Assembly: GCA_010015745.1 (NCBI GenBank)
Contig: ML978301.1
Location: forward strand, 1 to 64,000
Direction of reading: 5' to 3'
Length of the DNA stretch: 64,000 nt
DNA from: Setomelanomma holmii
Lineage: Eukaryota; Ascomycota; Dothideomycetes; Pleosporales; Phaeosphaeriaceae
Part shown: positions 33,002 through 44,899 of the stretch, piece by piece
Position numbering within the stretch: position 1 is the stretch's first letter
How the letters are laid out: each line of letters starts with the position of its first letter
The notes under the pieces: generated by a model
Databases searched by the model: none
Told to the model about the DNA's origin: nothing
Seen by the model: only the letters and a program-made list of their open reading frames with translations
Program-made: the position numbers and the translations under genes

Positions 33002-35942
33002 TTATCGTGTTTCCCACCAATGCTCTTTCTTGATCCTCCCAACGCCACCACCTACTTCCGCACCCCCACGACTCGTTTCTCGAGCATTGCCCCAGTAGCC
33101 CCACTTTTCTCGTTGCTGCCAGACCCACCACCGTCCAAGCTCTTCTGCCAGTATTGCCCATTCCATTGCTCGCACTCCATGTCTGACCCTTACGATCTCG
33201 CTCAGCTCGCCTGGTGTCCATGCGGTGATAGGGTTGGCTTCTTGCGGGTCGGTGGATGTATCCGTGAAGCGCACTGGTATGGTCGAGCAGAGCGGCAAAA
33301 TGAGGCGATAGGTCGTGGAAGCGTCGCTGATGGCGAGGAGGGAGCCACCTGGATTGATAGCAGAGAAATGAAATGGCTTGAAGAACGCTTCAGCCGAGCC
33401 ATTTGCTGTGTTGACCCTATAATCGAGATTACGGATCAAAGAGTTACCCATGTACTTGGGAAGAATATCCTTCGCTACGTTTGCCGCTGGCTTCGGAAGT
33501 GAGTCCGTTTCGAGTAACAGATCGAGAATGGTTGGCAATATTGACAATGGTGTGGTCGAAGCATCAATCTGTATCCTTGGAAAATGTGGGTGAACGAAGA
33601 GAAGCGGAATCGCAAAGTTCGAGATATGTCCGTTATTGACAGCGGACTGCGATTTGTCCAGTGAGTTGAAAGCCAAGCCATGGTCTCCAGTCATTACCAC
33701 GAGCGTCTCGTTGAGGGCGCCGACATCGTGTAACATCTGGAAGATCTGCGAGATCCACTGATCTTGGTAATGGATAGTGTTTAGGTAGCCATCGAGCGGG
33801 TCCTCTGGTCGCCATCGCTGGGGTTGCATATAGGTTGTCTTGCCTTTCCAATCGGCAGGCGTCTTGAAAGGATGATGCGGCGAGCTTGTCAGGTGTGAAA
33901 CGAACAGCCGCTTCTCATGCTCCTGGGCATCAACGAATAAGTCTCGGAGATAGTCCAAAGTCTCGGTCTCTGGGAATCCAAAATAGTTGACTCTTGGCTG
34001 CTTCGGTGGATAGTGCTTCGATTGTGGATTCGAGATTGTGCTCTCTGCGATGACATTTCGAAAGCCCATTTGCTCATCGAGTACGTCCTGAGAATCGAAC
34101 TGATCGGTGACAGACTGAACCATCGTAGACTCCCATGTCCACGCATGATGGTCTCTCTTCCCATTCTTCTCCTCGTCGGGCTTGTGTCTGTCACGCTCCT
34201 CACGATGCATAGCTTTACCCATTTTCCAAAGAATCTGGGGAAGACACGGCTGGTAAATAAGTCCGTTGGTCTCTTCAGTGAAGTCGACCGCCAGTGGTTC
34301 GACGCCACAATGGCTGCTGACGAGGCTTTTGAGCGTGTATGCTGCTTGTGTTGTAGCTCCGTGTACATTGATGGCACCCATGCCGTCCTTGAAAAAGGAC
34401 CTCCAATCCGATTCTGAAAGTTCCTCGGAGGCGTTTTCGAAGCCACTAGTTTCTCCGGACAAGAAAGTCGATGCACTTGTAAAGGCTTGAAACTTGGAAT
34501 CCAGATCCTGAGCAGACTCAGGGTCACCATAGGAGGACAGTATGGTTTTGTAAGCGTGGCTGTCTTTCTTCAGTGGGAACATGTCCTTGCGGGTGCTCTC
34601 CAGTGTAAGCAGAAGGACGTTCTTAATCGTTGGCCTAGTATCCTTGATGTTCTGTGCTAGACTTCCGACCATGATTGCATCGAGATTTGAGAGTTTTAGG
34701 GGCTCGCATGGACTTTCGCCTTTTGGTCCTCCATGATGGTGCCGGTGACCACGATCAAGGCTACCATCCATGAAGTCCGGCGGAGATTCTGGTGGCCCAG
34801 GAGGAGGTCCTGGAGGAGGCAACCGTGGTGGGGGTCCTTCTGGGCCCCAAGGTGCGTTGCTTCTACCCTCTGGTCTGCGTCCTGGTCTATGACCACCAGG
34901 CCCATGCCCTTGGCCGGGGTGTTCCAGCCACGGTGGCGGACGAGGGCCGTTGTCCCGTCCACAAGTTTCCCACTGAGGCAACCAGTCGGCGGGCTGTTGG
35001 TTGTCGAAGAATTTAGTAAAGCGCTCGAAAGGAAACGGAACAACCTCCACGGGATGTGGTAGGCAGAACTCTGAATTGATGGGCTGGAACAGAACGGCCT
35101 CAATAAGAGTAACAGGCAGAGAGCCTGACATATGCGCGTACGGTGGTGTAATAGGTCGAAGAAATTGGAGTACGCCCACGAAGATGGTGCCGGTGATCGT
35201 CAAGATCGAAACTGTCACAGCGGTTGCTGTGGTCGCTGGGCGCTGCAGACTCTTGGTAATCGTAACAGACTGCACCGATTCAACAGGCGATGCACACCGG
35301 CCATCTTCATTGGAAAGGAGGAGCTCGTAATCCTCAGCAACCTCGCGTCTTCTGACAATCAAGAAGAAGCTTTTGCGAAAGGATCCTTTGATAGTCTCCA
35401 GCGCATGCTCGGTGAGGTCATAGAACCAGGGTGCAATCAACATTGACAAGGCGTAGAGCACTAGAAAAGCAACAATCATTGATGGCAAGCCGGACAACAA
35501 AAGTCCCAGGCCGCCACTCCCACCTAGAACTCGGCTAGCTGCCATCCATTGTATCTCACCCCCGGTCTCGACGAAGAAAGAGATCTGAGCAGCGGAACAT
35601 GCTGTGGTGAAGATGCTGTAGTAACAACGGTCAGTATGCTTACAAGCGATAGAGTCTCGACAATAGTATTTATACTTACGCTAGGGCGCCGCCAACACCC
35701 TTTCGAGTTGCGGACGCTTGACCACCATTAAGCCGATAGATAAGAACCTTGCTGCCCACAAGGAGGAGAACGTCCGGAAGTAGAAAGGTCGGAAAATACA
35801 AGAGGTAGAGAACGATGGGTAAAGACGAAAAGTGGCTGCCGAGGTGTAGAAGCTTGGCTACAAAGAATGCAACGAAGAAGAGAGCGAACTGGCTCTTAGG
35901 CCTCAGGAAAGCCTGAAAAGGCGCGAGGAGGTTGAGCTGCAT
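33002..35942 (-). CDS. Membrane-anchored sulfatase-fold hydrolase (LTA synthase/phosphoglycerol-transferase-like)
   Basis: Two exons, 35680-35942 and 33002-35615 (64 nt intron), give 958 aa. The join reads ..GGALA then IFTTACSAAQISFFVETGGE, which restores a run of hydrophobic spans: about five membrane segments in the first 200 residues. A Pro/Gly/His-rich linker (about residues 310-390) follows. The large alkaline-phosphatase-superfamily domain has NVLLLTLESTRKDMF (metal site), TTQAAYTLKSLVSSHCG (nucleophile region), SHLTSSPHHPF and MTGDHGLAF (metal-binding Asp-His). This arrangement resembles lipoteichoic-acid synthase and phosphoglycerol transferases more than soluble arylsulfatases, which carry C/SxPxR. 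The fungal substrate is unknown. ATG 35942 is the first in frame after a stop-free leader starting with TTG at 36005; further upstream exons are possible. Confidence 0.82.
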
Positions 35943-38900
35943 GACATCGAGTGAGTGGCCGTAAGGTTCGTGAGTCGTCAAGGTAAGAAAAAAGTGAGGT
36001 CGCAAGGAATTGGGAAGGACTCGCTAGTGGAAGCAAAGCAAACGGAGATAGCAAACGAGGGTAGCGAAAGGCGGGCATTCACCGCAAGACACACGACACT
36101 GCCTCGATGACATTAATGGGCGCCATCTGGCAGCAAGTCGTACGGGGTGCCCGTGTCGCGTGCGTACCCATATAAAAGGGTCCTGATAGACCTGCGCCGC
36201 TACCCAGCTGGGAGACTGTGCCTCGCTAAGCTGGGCTCAGCCACGGTAGAACGGTTTCTCATGTAACAGGAAGTGAAGTCCACCAATTGAAGCGATCGAG
36301 AATGGCCCACCCAGGACACGGAATCTCCACAAGCTCGTGTATGCAGAAACTTGACAGGCGCCCGGGCCGCGGTATAAACCAGTCAAGGCTGGTTTGGTCC
36401 GTGGCTGACCCCTGCACAAGCCTCCTGAATTGCGCTATTATTGATGCCAATGACCGACATGCGAGCTACGGCCTACGCCGCAAGGGGCAAAATGGCACGA
36501 GTCAACATGGTACCTTGTGTAAGACATCAAGCGAATAGTACTCTGAGTGGACTCGCACAGATGGCCATAGAAGGGAGTGTAGCAGATCGTGACGAAGGAG
36601 CGTGATTTCTGTGCTCCGGTAACGACAGTTGAGCATGTGGTGAACACAACCAGATGAAAGGAGGCGCAGGGTGCCTTATTGCGCCTGCGGGGATCTGTAC
36701 CAACAGCTGGCCTCCGAACGCCTGTGCGCTCGTTTTGGAACCGGTGAGGAGGCGCCCGATTTGCAACCCCGACCATCAATTCAGCCGCAAATGTACTCTC
36801 TTAAAAGCAAAACAAGAAAGGAGGAGCGAGCAAAGACGCCGAAAGGTTCAGCGAGATTTGAGAGGAGCACTTTGTTGACGACTGACAACAAAGTTCGAGA
36901 TTCATTTGATCATGGTCACGACAAGGACCGGAGTTCAATGGTGCGAAAGCGCAACCTAGGATCATCATTGTTCCGCTCCGCAACAGCATGAGTTCCGTAC
37001 CTCCGTGCCGCTTGAACACTACCACGACCACCAACTCTTCCTTCACCCCATCTGGATCTTGGGGACTTTTGGATCATGATCTCCAAGAATTTATGCAGAA
37101 CTCCACTCCAGAGATCCTTCCAGACTGCACTAGTGTCTCTGTGCCGTTCCGCCATGCAGCGTCTCCAAATTCTCGCCAGTCGCGGCAGAAGACGTGATCA
37201 GCAGCCCGCAGCAGAGAGCTTTCTAGACTACGCCACACCCGTCCCAAGAAACGGGGTTACTATGTAACGGTTGGGCTGTCGACGGGCTTTTAGAGGGAGG
37301 CGCTCCAACAGCAAGTGTGACCGCGCATGCGATCGTTCACGAATATGATCTTTGTCCATGGAATTTCCGGACTACCTATGCCATGTATGCTCTAGAGGCC
37401 CCTCCGGATCGCGATTGCGCTGTCGGTGCCGTTCGAAGCCAATGCCCGGGCATGAAGACCAAACTTAATCCCGTCGACGATAGTCGGACCGGAGGACGGC
37501 GATGTGTTATGTAGCATTCGTGGCTGTAGCAGTATGCAGCGAAGCTCCCCGCTCCCATTGGTAGAAAATATGCGTCTCATGGTGTTAAGTTGGCGATCTT
37601 TTTTCGGCAGCCAGATTGTCAAGGTATCCAAGTCTGGGATGTATAAACTACCAATGAAGGTACAAACGAGAATATCAGGTTGATCGAGCAATCAACGTTG
37701 CAATGTCTTGCGCGTATGATTCCATCATCGTTACTAGGAAGCTGTAGGTTGAGTAGCAGAGTGTGAAGCAGTTGCGAGCAGCGAATGCAAAGCCTGGCTC
37801 GGAAATTTGAGGTGAGATGTCAACTCGAAGGGCAGTATGGACATGCGCATTCTCCTTCAGCATTCGCGTCCCCTAAAATCAGTGTCACAATTCAACACCA
37901 TCAGGAGTTTGACATTGATTTCTCCTGGCCGCTAGACGCATGAGCTGTCTTTCATTTCTTCGCACTTCTTCGATATCCTTCGACTCCTGAACCCGCTGTT
38001 CTGTTGCTGGTTGGATAAGCTCACAATCCATTTCCACGGCCCGCCCGGAGTTGGCTTTCAACACAGCAAAATCAAGCATTCTCAAGGCCTTTGGCAAAGC
38101 AAAGTCAAGCATGCTCACAGACGACTTCTTTTCATCATCCAAGGCGGGATGACATACACCCATAGCGATCCCGCTAGACGAGACTCAATGAAGCGCACTC
38201 ACAAATACTCCAGCATGTGGGACATATGGCAACCGCAACGATCCTTCGTAAAGAAGCTGATCATATCCTGGGATCTTGCCGAGCACGGGCTATCAAGTGG
38301 CGATCTGATTGCTTTGGATGGCGTGTGCCAACAGTGTCCTACAGCAGAATGCTTTGAAGAGAGACGTTACAATGTCACTGCCGCCGACAACTTCCGCGGG
38401 AGTTTATGATCGAGTCGTTGAGTCGATTCCGCTCAAACAATGAGCCGCCTCCGCAGACTCAGCGTCAGGAGCACGAAAGAACATGCTTCAAGTGTTCGCA
38501 CCTGCTGGACTATCGTCGATATATTCGAGGACTACCAGATGATGCAGATGAGCACTGGGTACGATCCAAGCCATGGTTCATGCAAATCTAACGTCATCCG
38601 GACTCGCATGCGTATACACGGCTACTCACAAAGTGATAGTGTGGGACCTTGCACGGCTTGCTGAGTCGCACCAAAAGAACCGTTTCTGGAACTGGTTGGA
38701 GCCACGAAACACCCATGCAGAAAACCGTTGGAGGATATTCAAGGAAGCTGCATTAATCGACGGATCGCCGTTTCGAGTTGCAGTGAAAGAGTCGGGTTCC
38801 TGAACAGGTTATCTTATCCATTAGTGTATTCCCTGGAACATCATCATGGCATCGGTGGCTTCAATTTGTGACTGACAGTAATCTCACTGCGCCCGACTTC

Positions 38901-39221
38901 AGGGCTGCTAATAGGCTCATCGAAAAGCGCGCAGAAAGAGAAGACTCCAAGCTCCGAAGATTCCATGGGCGGTCCGACGCAGAAGTGATGTGTCGGTGGT
39001 CGGTCGCTTGTGTCGATCTGAGGTACAGGATCCAACTGCCAGCCGCTAGCCCCCAAAACAGCATGGACTGGAAATGCTTATCGTGGGGTGATCGGCGAAG
39101 AACACGACGATGACGATGCGTCTAATTGCGAGAACAAAAGGCTCATCCTGCAGGTACCACTCATGAATCAGCATGGATATTCTTTTCGTTTCAATTGACC
39201 TCTTCATCCAATTCCTAAACG
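35943..39221. other. Gene desert, 3.3 kb
   Basis: No confident gene. A good TATA box (TATAAAAGG at 36171-36179) is not followed by a recognisable coding exon. Weak candidates are a minus frame of 92 codons at 37885-38163, rich in Arg/Glu with a duplicated MLDFA piece, and plus frames at 38011-38409, 38573-38803 and 38868-39113. None has a domain I recognise, and they overlap opposing frames. The stretch could hold old gene relics or a lineage-specific gene with several introns. Confidence 0.45.
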
Positions 39222-41363
39222 ATGTGTGGCATTAGTTGCGTGGTCACTTTGCGTGGGCAAAGACCACTATGCAAAGATCGCGAAACACTGAGCAAAACCA
39301 TTGATCAAAGTCTCGGTACTATCAAGCATCGAGGCCCAGATTCAAATGGGCAATGGATCAGCGAGAACGGCCGCGTGGGTAAAGCCTCCAGAATCAACCA
39401 CTATGGAAGCACGTGACCTAACCATGTTCAGCTCTTGGCCATAATCGTCTCGCGATTGTTGATCTCAATCCGGGCGCAGAGCAACCCTTTCACGATGAGG
39501 AAGGCGACGTGCACTCCGTGGTCAATGGAGAGCTCTATGGGCACAATGAGATTCGAGAAGAGCTAAGCGCGAAAGGCTACAAGTTTCGAAGCAAATGCGA
39601 TTCCGAGATCGCAGTATATCTATACAAAGAGCATGGGCTTTCGTTTCTTTCACACTTACGTGGAGAATTCTCGCTTTGTCTCTACGACTCTAGGACTCAA
39701 CTCTTCATCGCGGCTTGTGACCGATACGCGATCAAGCCACTCTACTACACCATCCACGATGGCAATTTACTGGTGAGTGGATCAAGTATTCACTCCCGAT
39801 ACTGCTGATAAACTTCTTTTCAAGATCGCGTCCGAAGTCAAGGCCTTTCTGTCTTTTGGCTGGCAGGCAGAATGGGACGTTCAAAGCATTAAGGATGTCG
39901 GCTGGCTATGTGATCGCAGGACCTTGTTTCAGGACGTGCATTCGATCAATCCCGGTCACTATCTTACTTTGACCTCATTCAATACTATCACGCAGCACAA
40001 ATACTGGAATCTTGACTTCAAGGACAAACGCGAGGTCGATACGCGAACTGAGGAAGAGATGATACAAGGTGTTCGCGACCGTCTATTCGAAGCCATTCGA
40101 GATCGTCTCCGCGCGGACGTTCCAATCGGTGTCTTTCTTAGTGGCGGTATCGACTCAAGCGCGTTAGCTGGCATGATGACGCATTTGATGAAGACCGAAA
40201 ACATGTCGCTCGGTACCGCACCTGCATCCGAGCGGATCAATTGTTTTAGTGTCAAGTTCATCGGAGAAGAGCATGATGAAGAGCCTATCGCGCGTAGAAC
40301 TGCCGAGTGGCTCGGTGTCAAGATGCACCACGTCGAGATGACGGAAGAGACTTTCGCTGCGAATATCGAAGATGCAGTCTGGCACAACGAAGTCGCGGTA
40401 AAAGATCTGGGTACAGTGGGCAAATTCATGCTTTCGCGTCTGACGCGCGACGCGGGCATCAAAGTTGTTCTTACTGGCGAGGGCTCAGACGAACACTTTG
40501 GTGGCTACAGAGAATTGCTCAAGGATTTTGTACGAGAGCCTGATCCTGCATGGCCTTCGACAAAGTTGTCCGAGAATGATCGTGTCAAGACTATCGAAGA
40601 TCTGGAAGGCACCAATTACTCGCACCCAGACGAACCAGACACAGCCCTCGCCGTTCGTCGTCAAGTCAATAACACTTCCTTCCTGGGCTTCACGCAATAC
40701 TTCGCGCTCAACGACGTGTTGCTCGCACCATGGCTGTACACCGAGTTCGGCGAGAGTGACAAGCGCCTGACCGCAGTCAATGCCCTCGATGGCCGCACTC
40801 GAGACCTCATGGCCATGAAATGGCACCCACTACATACCTCGCTATACATCTGGACGAAATGTGCCCTAGCCAAAGGCCTTCTTACTGTTCTTGGCGACCG
40901 GTGCGAAATGGCGCACAGTGTCGAGGGCCGTCAGCCTTTCCTCGACCATCGACTCACCGAGTACGCCATGTCACTTCCTCCTAGCATGAAGATTCATTGG
41001 GATCCGGAGACACGTATGTTCAGCGAGAAATGGATCTTGAAAGAAGCTGTCAAGCCATACATCACTGAAGAATTGTATGCCCGCAGAAAGCACCCGTTTT
41101 CTGCGCCGGTCAAGTATAAGCCTGGTGGTTCGGTGTACAATTTGTTTGATAGCCTCATTACAAAGGAGAATATTGAGGCGCTGGGCTTTTTGGAGTGGGA
41201 GATGTGTGAAGGGTTGGTGAAGCATGCGATCAAGGAGGGTGATAGGGCTGCGTTTGGGCAGATGATTCTTGTGGGTCAGTTTGTGATTCTGGGAAAGAGG
41301 TTTGGTGTCAAGAAGGCGAGGCCAGATTATAAGAATGTAGATCTGAATGCGTCGGCGCATTGA
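39222..41363 (+). CDS. Glutamine-hydrolysing asparagine synthetase (AsnB-type)
   Basis: Makes asparagine, or amidates a related carboxylate, from glutamine and ATP. Three exons (39222-39378, 39432-39772, 39825-41363; introns 53 and 52 nt) give 678 aa. The class II glutaminase domain begins MCGISCVV, so Cys2 becomes the N-terminal nucleophile; it contains IKHRGPDSNGQW, GHNRLAIVDL and VVNGELYGHNEIREEL. The synthetase domain carries the ATP pyrophosphatase loop SGGIDSS (residues 272-278), TGEGSDEHFGGY and EGRQPFLDHRL. The length exceeds the housekeeping yeast enzymes (about 570 aa) and suits the bacterial-like AsnB group that in fungi often serves specialised metabolism. No biosynthetic cluster is adjacent, so the substrate stays open. 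Confidence 0.93.
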
Positions 41364-41587
41364 ATAGATTGTGATTGCCATCAGTGTTCAGTTGCATGTG
41401 AGGAAATGGCTCGTAAACTGACTGCAATACGCTATGCCCGCTCTAATGATGGCGCTAAGCGCGTAGTCTGCTCTATAGTTGCGGGAGCTACGTCACAATC
41501 TTCGCTTTCAAAGCCCCGTGCTGTCCTTTTTGAACCACGTTCGTCCCCATCTCCCGTCCCTGTTTTCGTTCCAAGTCACCAAGCTCT

Positions 41588-42563
41588 CTAATCATATTCG
41601 ACGTCCACGTAGCTAAGCTGTACAACTTCCGTCTCCATGTCCTGGACGTGGGAGTGGCCCGTGACGTGTTCTTCAGGACGTGATTCCACCACCTCTCTCG
41701 ACAGAGCCTGAAGTAGGCCAAAAACTTTGGTCGTCTTATCCATATGGACTTTCGTAAGCCCGTGTGCGCCGCTGTTGTCTGCACCCCACACAACTATGGG
41801 CCACCGGTCCTCGGCAAGTTTGTCGTTGATGCTCATGTTAGCCGTGAGCCCAATTGTCGGAGTGAAGCGGTAGCTAACACCGTGCAATTCTTGAGAGGGT
41901 GCTAACTTCACCTGAATAGCGTTGCCTTCTCCAGAATTACCTGTACCGCCTTGTTGCAGCTCGATCGGCTTCATGTCATTGGCAGATGTGTGATCCCAGG
42001 ACACGATAAGATCGGCGATCCAATGTTTCCCATAAGTGTTTTCGAAAAGATAATCGACAAGGCCGCCTAGCGTATCGAGGGCCGAGGAGAGATTTGTTGG
42101 AGGGTAGTATTGCGCCTCCCGGTGTAGTGAAGTCGGAACGTGTCAAGCGCTAGCAGCATCGCGCTCCCGCGGATCGGAGGGAACTGGCTGATAGCATCGT
42201 TGCGTATACCGAGCGCCATATATTTCAGATTGGTGAAGTCTTGTGCGGATCGCAAGTGGCGTGCAAGTCGCATTTCTGGGCTCTTGCTTCGGCGGCGGCA
42301 GTGTTCTCCCGAGACCAAGTGTTGGAGTCTTTACGCAGATTCCGCACCAGGGACCATACTTGTAGTGCGCCTTGCTCTTCTGCCTCGCGCTTTGCTTGAC
42401 GAGATGTGAGGATCAATGCGTAGCTATCGAATGTGTCCTTCGTGATCACCGGCGAGAATGTCAAGTATTTGTAGACCTCGTTTCTGACCTCGTGGCTGAG
42501 ATCTGTGAAGAAGGGTCCGCCGCCGAAGGGGTGGGGCTTTCGCGTGGGGCGTGCCATGCTCAT
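41588..42563 (-). pseudogene. F-box-like gene with probable frameshift
   Basis: ATG at 42563 opens a protein with an F-box-like N terminus (FTDLSHEVRNEVYKYLTF). An intron at 42276-42334 (59 nt) joins ..SLVRNL to QMRLARHLRSAQDF and continues to MLLALDTFRLHYTG. The frame then has to change at about 42,119-42,121 to reach EAQYYPPTNLSSALDTLGGL and the long C-terminal part ending at 41588 (..VQLSYVDVEYD). No GT..AG intron explains this change, so a single-base deletion or a sequence error is likely. The domain is typical of expanded fungal families of short F-box-like proteins of unknown function. Another relative lies at 43079-43384 on the same strand. Confidence 0.55.
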
Positions 42564-43078
42564 ACGATTGGTGTCCTCGCGTGGCGGTCCGGCTGTGTCT
42601 GGTCAATCAAATCTCTGTCAGGGGAAGCTTGTGATTTGGCCTTGTGGTAGTGCGGTTGACATGCCGGGGGTTGTGCATTTAGATTGATGGAAAGGGGACA
42701 CGTTAAGGAAGAATTGCGGTATCATTGTATACGCAGTTGATGTAGACTAAGGTCGACTACGCGGGTCGCAAGCGTACAATGCACGTGCATGGCCGGGCCC
42801 AGCGAAAGTCACAACTTGGTGACAGGGCTCTTTCAACGGCCGCAGAAAAGTTTCCAACGGGCTTTCTCCGCCCGACACTGTCTGGCTCGACATTGCGGAA
42901 TACGCTCTTTCGCTAGTTAGGTCGCCGGGCATCGACTCCTCCGAGGGCTTGTCGGCAGCAGCGAGAAAACGGAAAGACGCGACTCGTGGTGCTTTCCCTA
43001 AGTCCAACACCGCCAGAATGTCGCATATAAGTCTGCTCCATCACCACATTATTGAAGTCGATTAACTGTGAGTCGACC
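42564..43078. other. Spacer between two F-box-like relics
   Basis: A minus frame at 42913-43113 (NHVDHLEDEVDSQLIDF) may be the continuation of the 43079-43384 relic in a shifted frame. Nothing else is recognised. Confidence 0.35.
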
Positions 43079-43384
43079 TCATCTTCCAGATGGTCCACAT
43101 GATTCACCTTCATTGGTCCTTTGCTTATGACCGCCGACGACCATCGTAAGCTCTTGGACGCCAGTCAGGTCCTGGCTCAATGTAATCGTCCTCGAAAAAA
43201 AGGACTGGATACCGAGTTGAGTCAAAAGTAGCCATGACGAACGGGCACCTTCTTCCTTCGCCTCTTCGTATGCAGTTTTGCATATGAAGGCCACACCGCT
43301 ATAGCGATTGAATGGTCCGAAGGTCAAGTAGCTGTAGACGACATTACGCATATCCCGATTGAGGAAACCAAAGAAGAGTCGCAT
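43079..43384 (-). pseudogene. Second F-box-like fragment, related to the 41588-42563 gene
   Basis: 101 aa from ATG 43384. FFGFLNRDMRNVVYSYLTFGP aligns with FFTDLSHEVRNEVYKYLTFSP of the neighbouring copy, and AYEEAKEEGARSSWLLLTQL with AKREAEEQGALQVWSLVRNL. It ends at 43079 without the rest of the domain. A minus frame upstream (43324-43713, about 130 codons) has no recognised domain and might be an N-terminal extension in another frame. It is probably a truncated tandem copy; an intact gene with undetected introns is possible. Confidence 0.5.
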
Positions 43385-43876
43385 TGATGGACAGGACCGG
43401 TAGTTGTTGTTCCAGTCGAAAGAGGTGGAGATATTCGGCCAGTGGGTGTTGTTTCGGTAGGTTCAGTGAAGCATTTCGAAGATAGGCACGTGTCTTCGAG
43501 CAGGCGAGTATTGATGTTTAGCTCTTTGCTACTGTGCATTGCGACTTCCAGCATGCAATTTTGTGCGACGTGTCTGATGAAGGGTGCAGTTGTGCCCAGA
43601 GTGGTTCGATAGACAATGTAGTGGTGAGGATCTAAGTGTGTTGAGAATATGGAGCGGGGCGAAAGGTCGTGATCTTGGACGTGGTCCACATTCGGGTGAC
43701 CTTGTGCAGCCAAATGTGGGAACTTCAGATTGAGCTCGATATGGCCCTAAATGCTGCTGCCCGCGCAACAAAGAAGACATGAGGACAGTATTTGGCATGC
43801 AAGTATGAGAAGACGTATTCGGACATATTGCTGGGATGTCTGACAGACACACAACGAAAACAAGACTGACGGACCT

Positions 43877-44899
43877 TTACTCCTTCAAAACATCAATGAC
43901 CCACCTCACACCCTCTTCTGCTTCGCGAAGCCCGTATGGCAGTGTGAGCACGAAGCAATGCATTTGTTTCTCCCAGTGCAACCACTCCCCTTCGACATTG
44001 CTCTCGGAGCATCGATTGCGGAAGATAACCCCGTCTGGGGCTAAGACGTCGCACCCGGCAGCAATACCATGGACCTTGATATTCCTTTTTGCCAGGAGCG
44101 AAATGTCTGCATATATCGGAGAGACTCTGCGATCTGTTGGATCCCAGTCTGCGTGCCATGCTTTTGCCGTCTGCTTGATAACATCTGGTGTGAGCAGTGG
44201 GTCGTGCTTTGCGATTTTGTCGATATCGGCATTCTTGCGCGTCAAGTCGGTAGAGGGGCTGATGACCATCAAGGCTATCGGGTGAGGATTCGACTTTTGC
44301 TCGGTTGAGACATCTAACGCGTTGTCTGCATCTTCTCTCAACGCTTCCAATGTCAAGCATAGAACAACATTGGCACCCGAAGAATCTCCAGCAAGTATGA
44401 CTTTGTCACCCGCCTCTTGCGCCTCTGCCAATAATGCGCGGTAGAGTTTCATACACCATGGGAAAGAACTGGGTGCGGGATTGTTGGGTGCTAAGGGCAT
44501 CGAAACCATCGATACGATCGTGTCCGGAATTTCAGTAGCGAGTCTGGCGCACATCGACCAGTGCTGGCCTGACGGCTCTTGCTGCCAACTTCCACCAGCA
44601 AAATAGTAGATGCGCTTGATGCCTTTCTCGGCCACCTTCTTTGGCGATACGATGTCGTAAATGTGGACATCACATACTGTACGCTCTGATATGGTGCAAT
44701 CGCGCAGTTTTGACTTCGGAGGTTCGAGTTTGATGGAGCCGTCTTCGTGTTTTGGTTCACCACTGTTAATCTTATTGCGAAATCGTCGCACCAAGAACTG
44801 GACAATGATCATGAGCTGAGACCGATCATGGCGATCGGTGATATGAATGGATCCGCCTTCCTTTGCGGCATAATCTTTGTGTTCAATCGACTCAAACAT
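43877..44899 (-). CDS. Alpha/beta-hydrolase esterase, HSL-like family
   Basis: Intronless, 340 aa, complete. Catalytic triad positions are visible: nucleophile Ser173 in LAGDSSGAN, Asp284 in AGCDVLAPDG and His314 in KQMHCFVLTLP. The oxyanion-hole motif, usually HGGG in hormone-sensitive-lipase-type esterases, reads YFAGGSWQ (about residues 99-106), a variation seen in some fungal members. FPWCMKLYRALLAEAQEAGD precedes the nucleophile as usual. There is no signal peptide, so it is probably intracellular and acts on small esters; the substrate is unknown. The N-terminal 75 residues are charged and contain no recognised domain. It starts at ATG 44899. Confidence 0.87.
   Translation of the reverse strand: MFESIEHKDYAAKEGGSIHITDRHDRSQLMIIVQFLVRRFRNKINSGEPKHEDGSIKLEPPKSKLRDCTISERTVCDVHIYDIVSPKKVAEKGIKRIYYFAGGSWQQEPSGQHWSMCARLATEIPDTIVSMVSMPLAPNNPAPSSFPWCMKLYRALLAEAQEAGDKVILAGDSSGANVVLCLTLEALREDADNALDVSTEQKSNPHPIALMVISPSTDLTRKNADIDKIAKHDPLLTPDVIKQTAKAWHADWDPTDRRVSPIYADISLLAKRNIKVHGIAAGCDVLAPDGVIFRNRCSESNVEGEWLHWEKQMHCFVLTLPYGLREAEEGVRWVIDVLKE

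Noticed and set aside
44700..44730. tRNA B-box-like GGTTCGAG
   Set aside because: It lies inside the esterase coding region, lacks the closing CC and has no A-box partner; no cloverleaf can be drawn.
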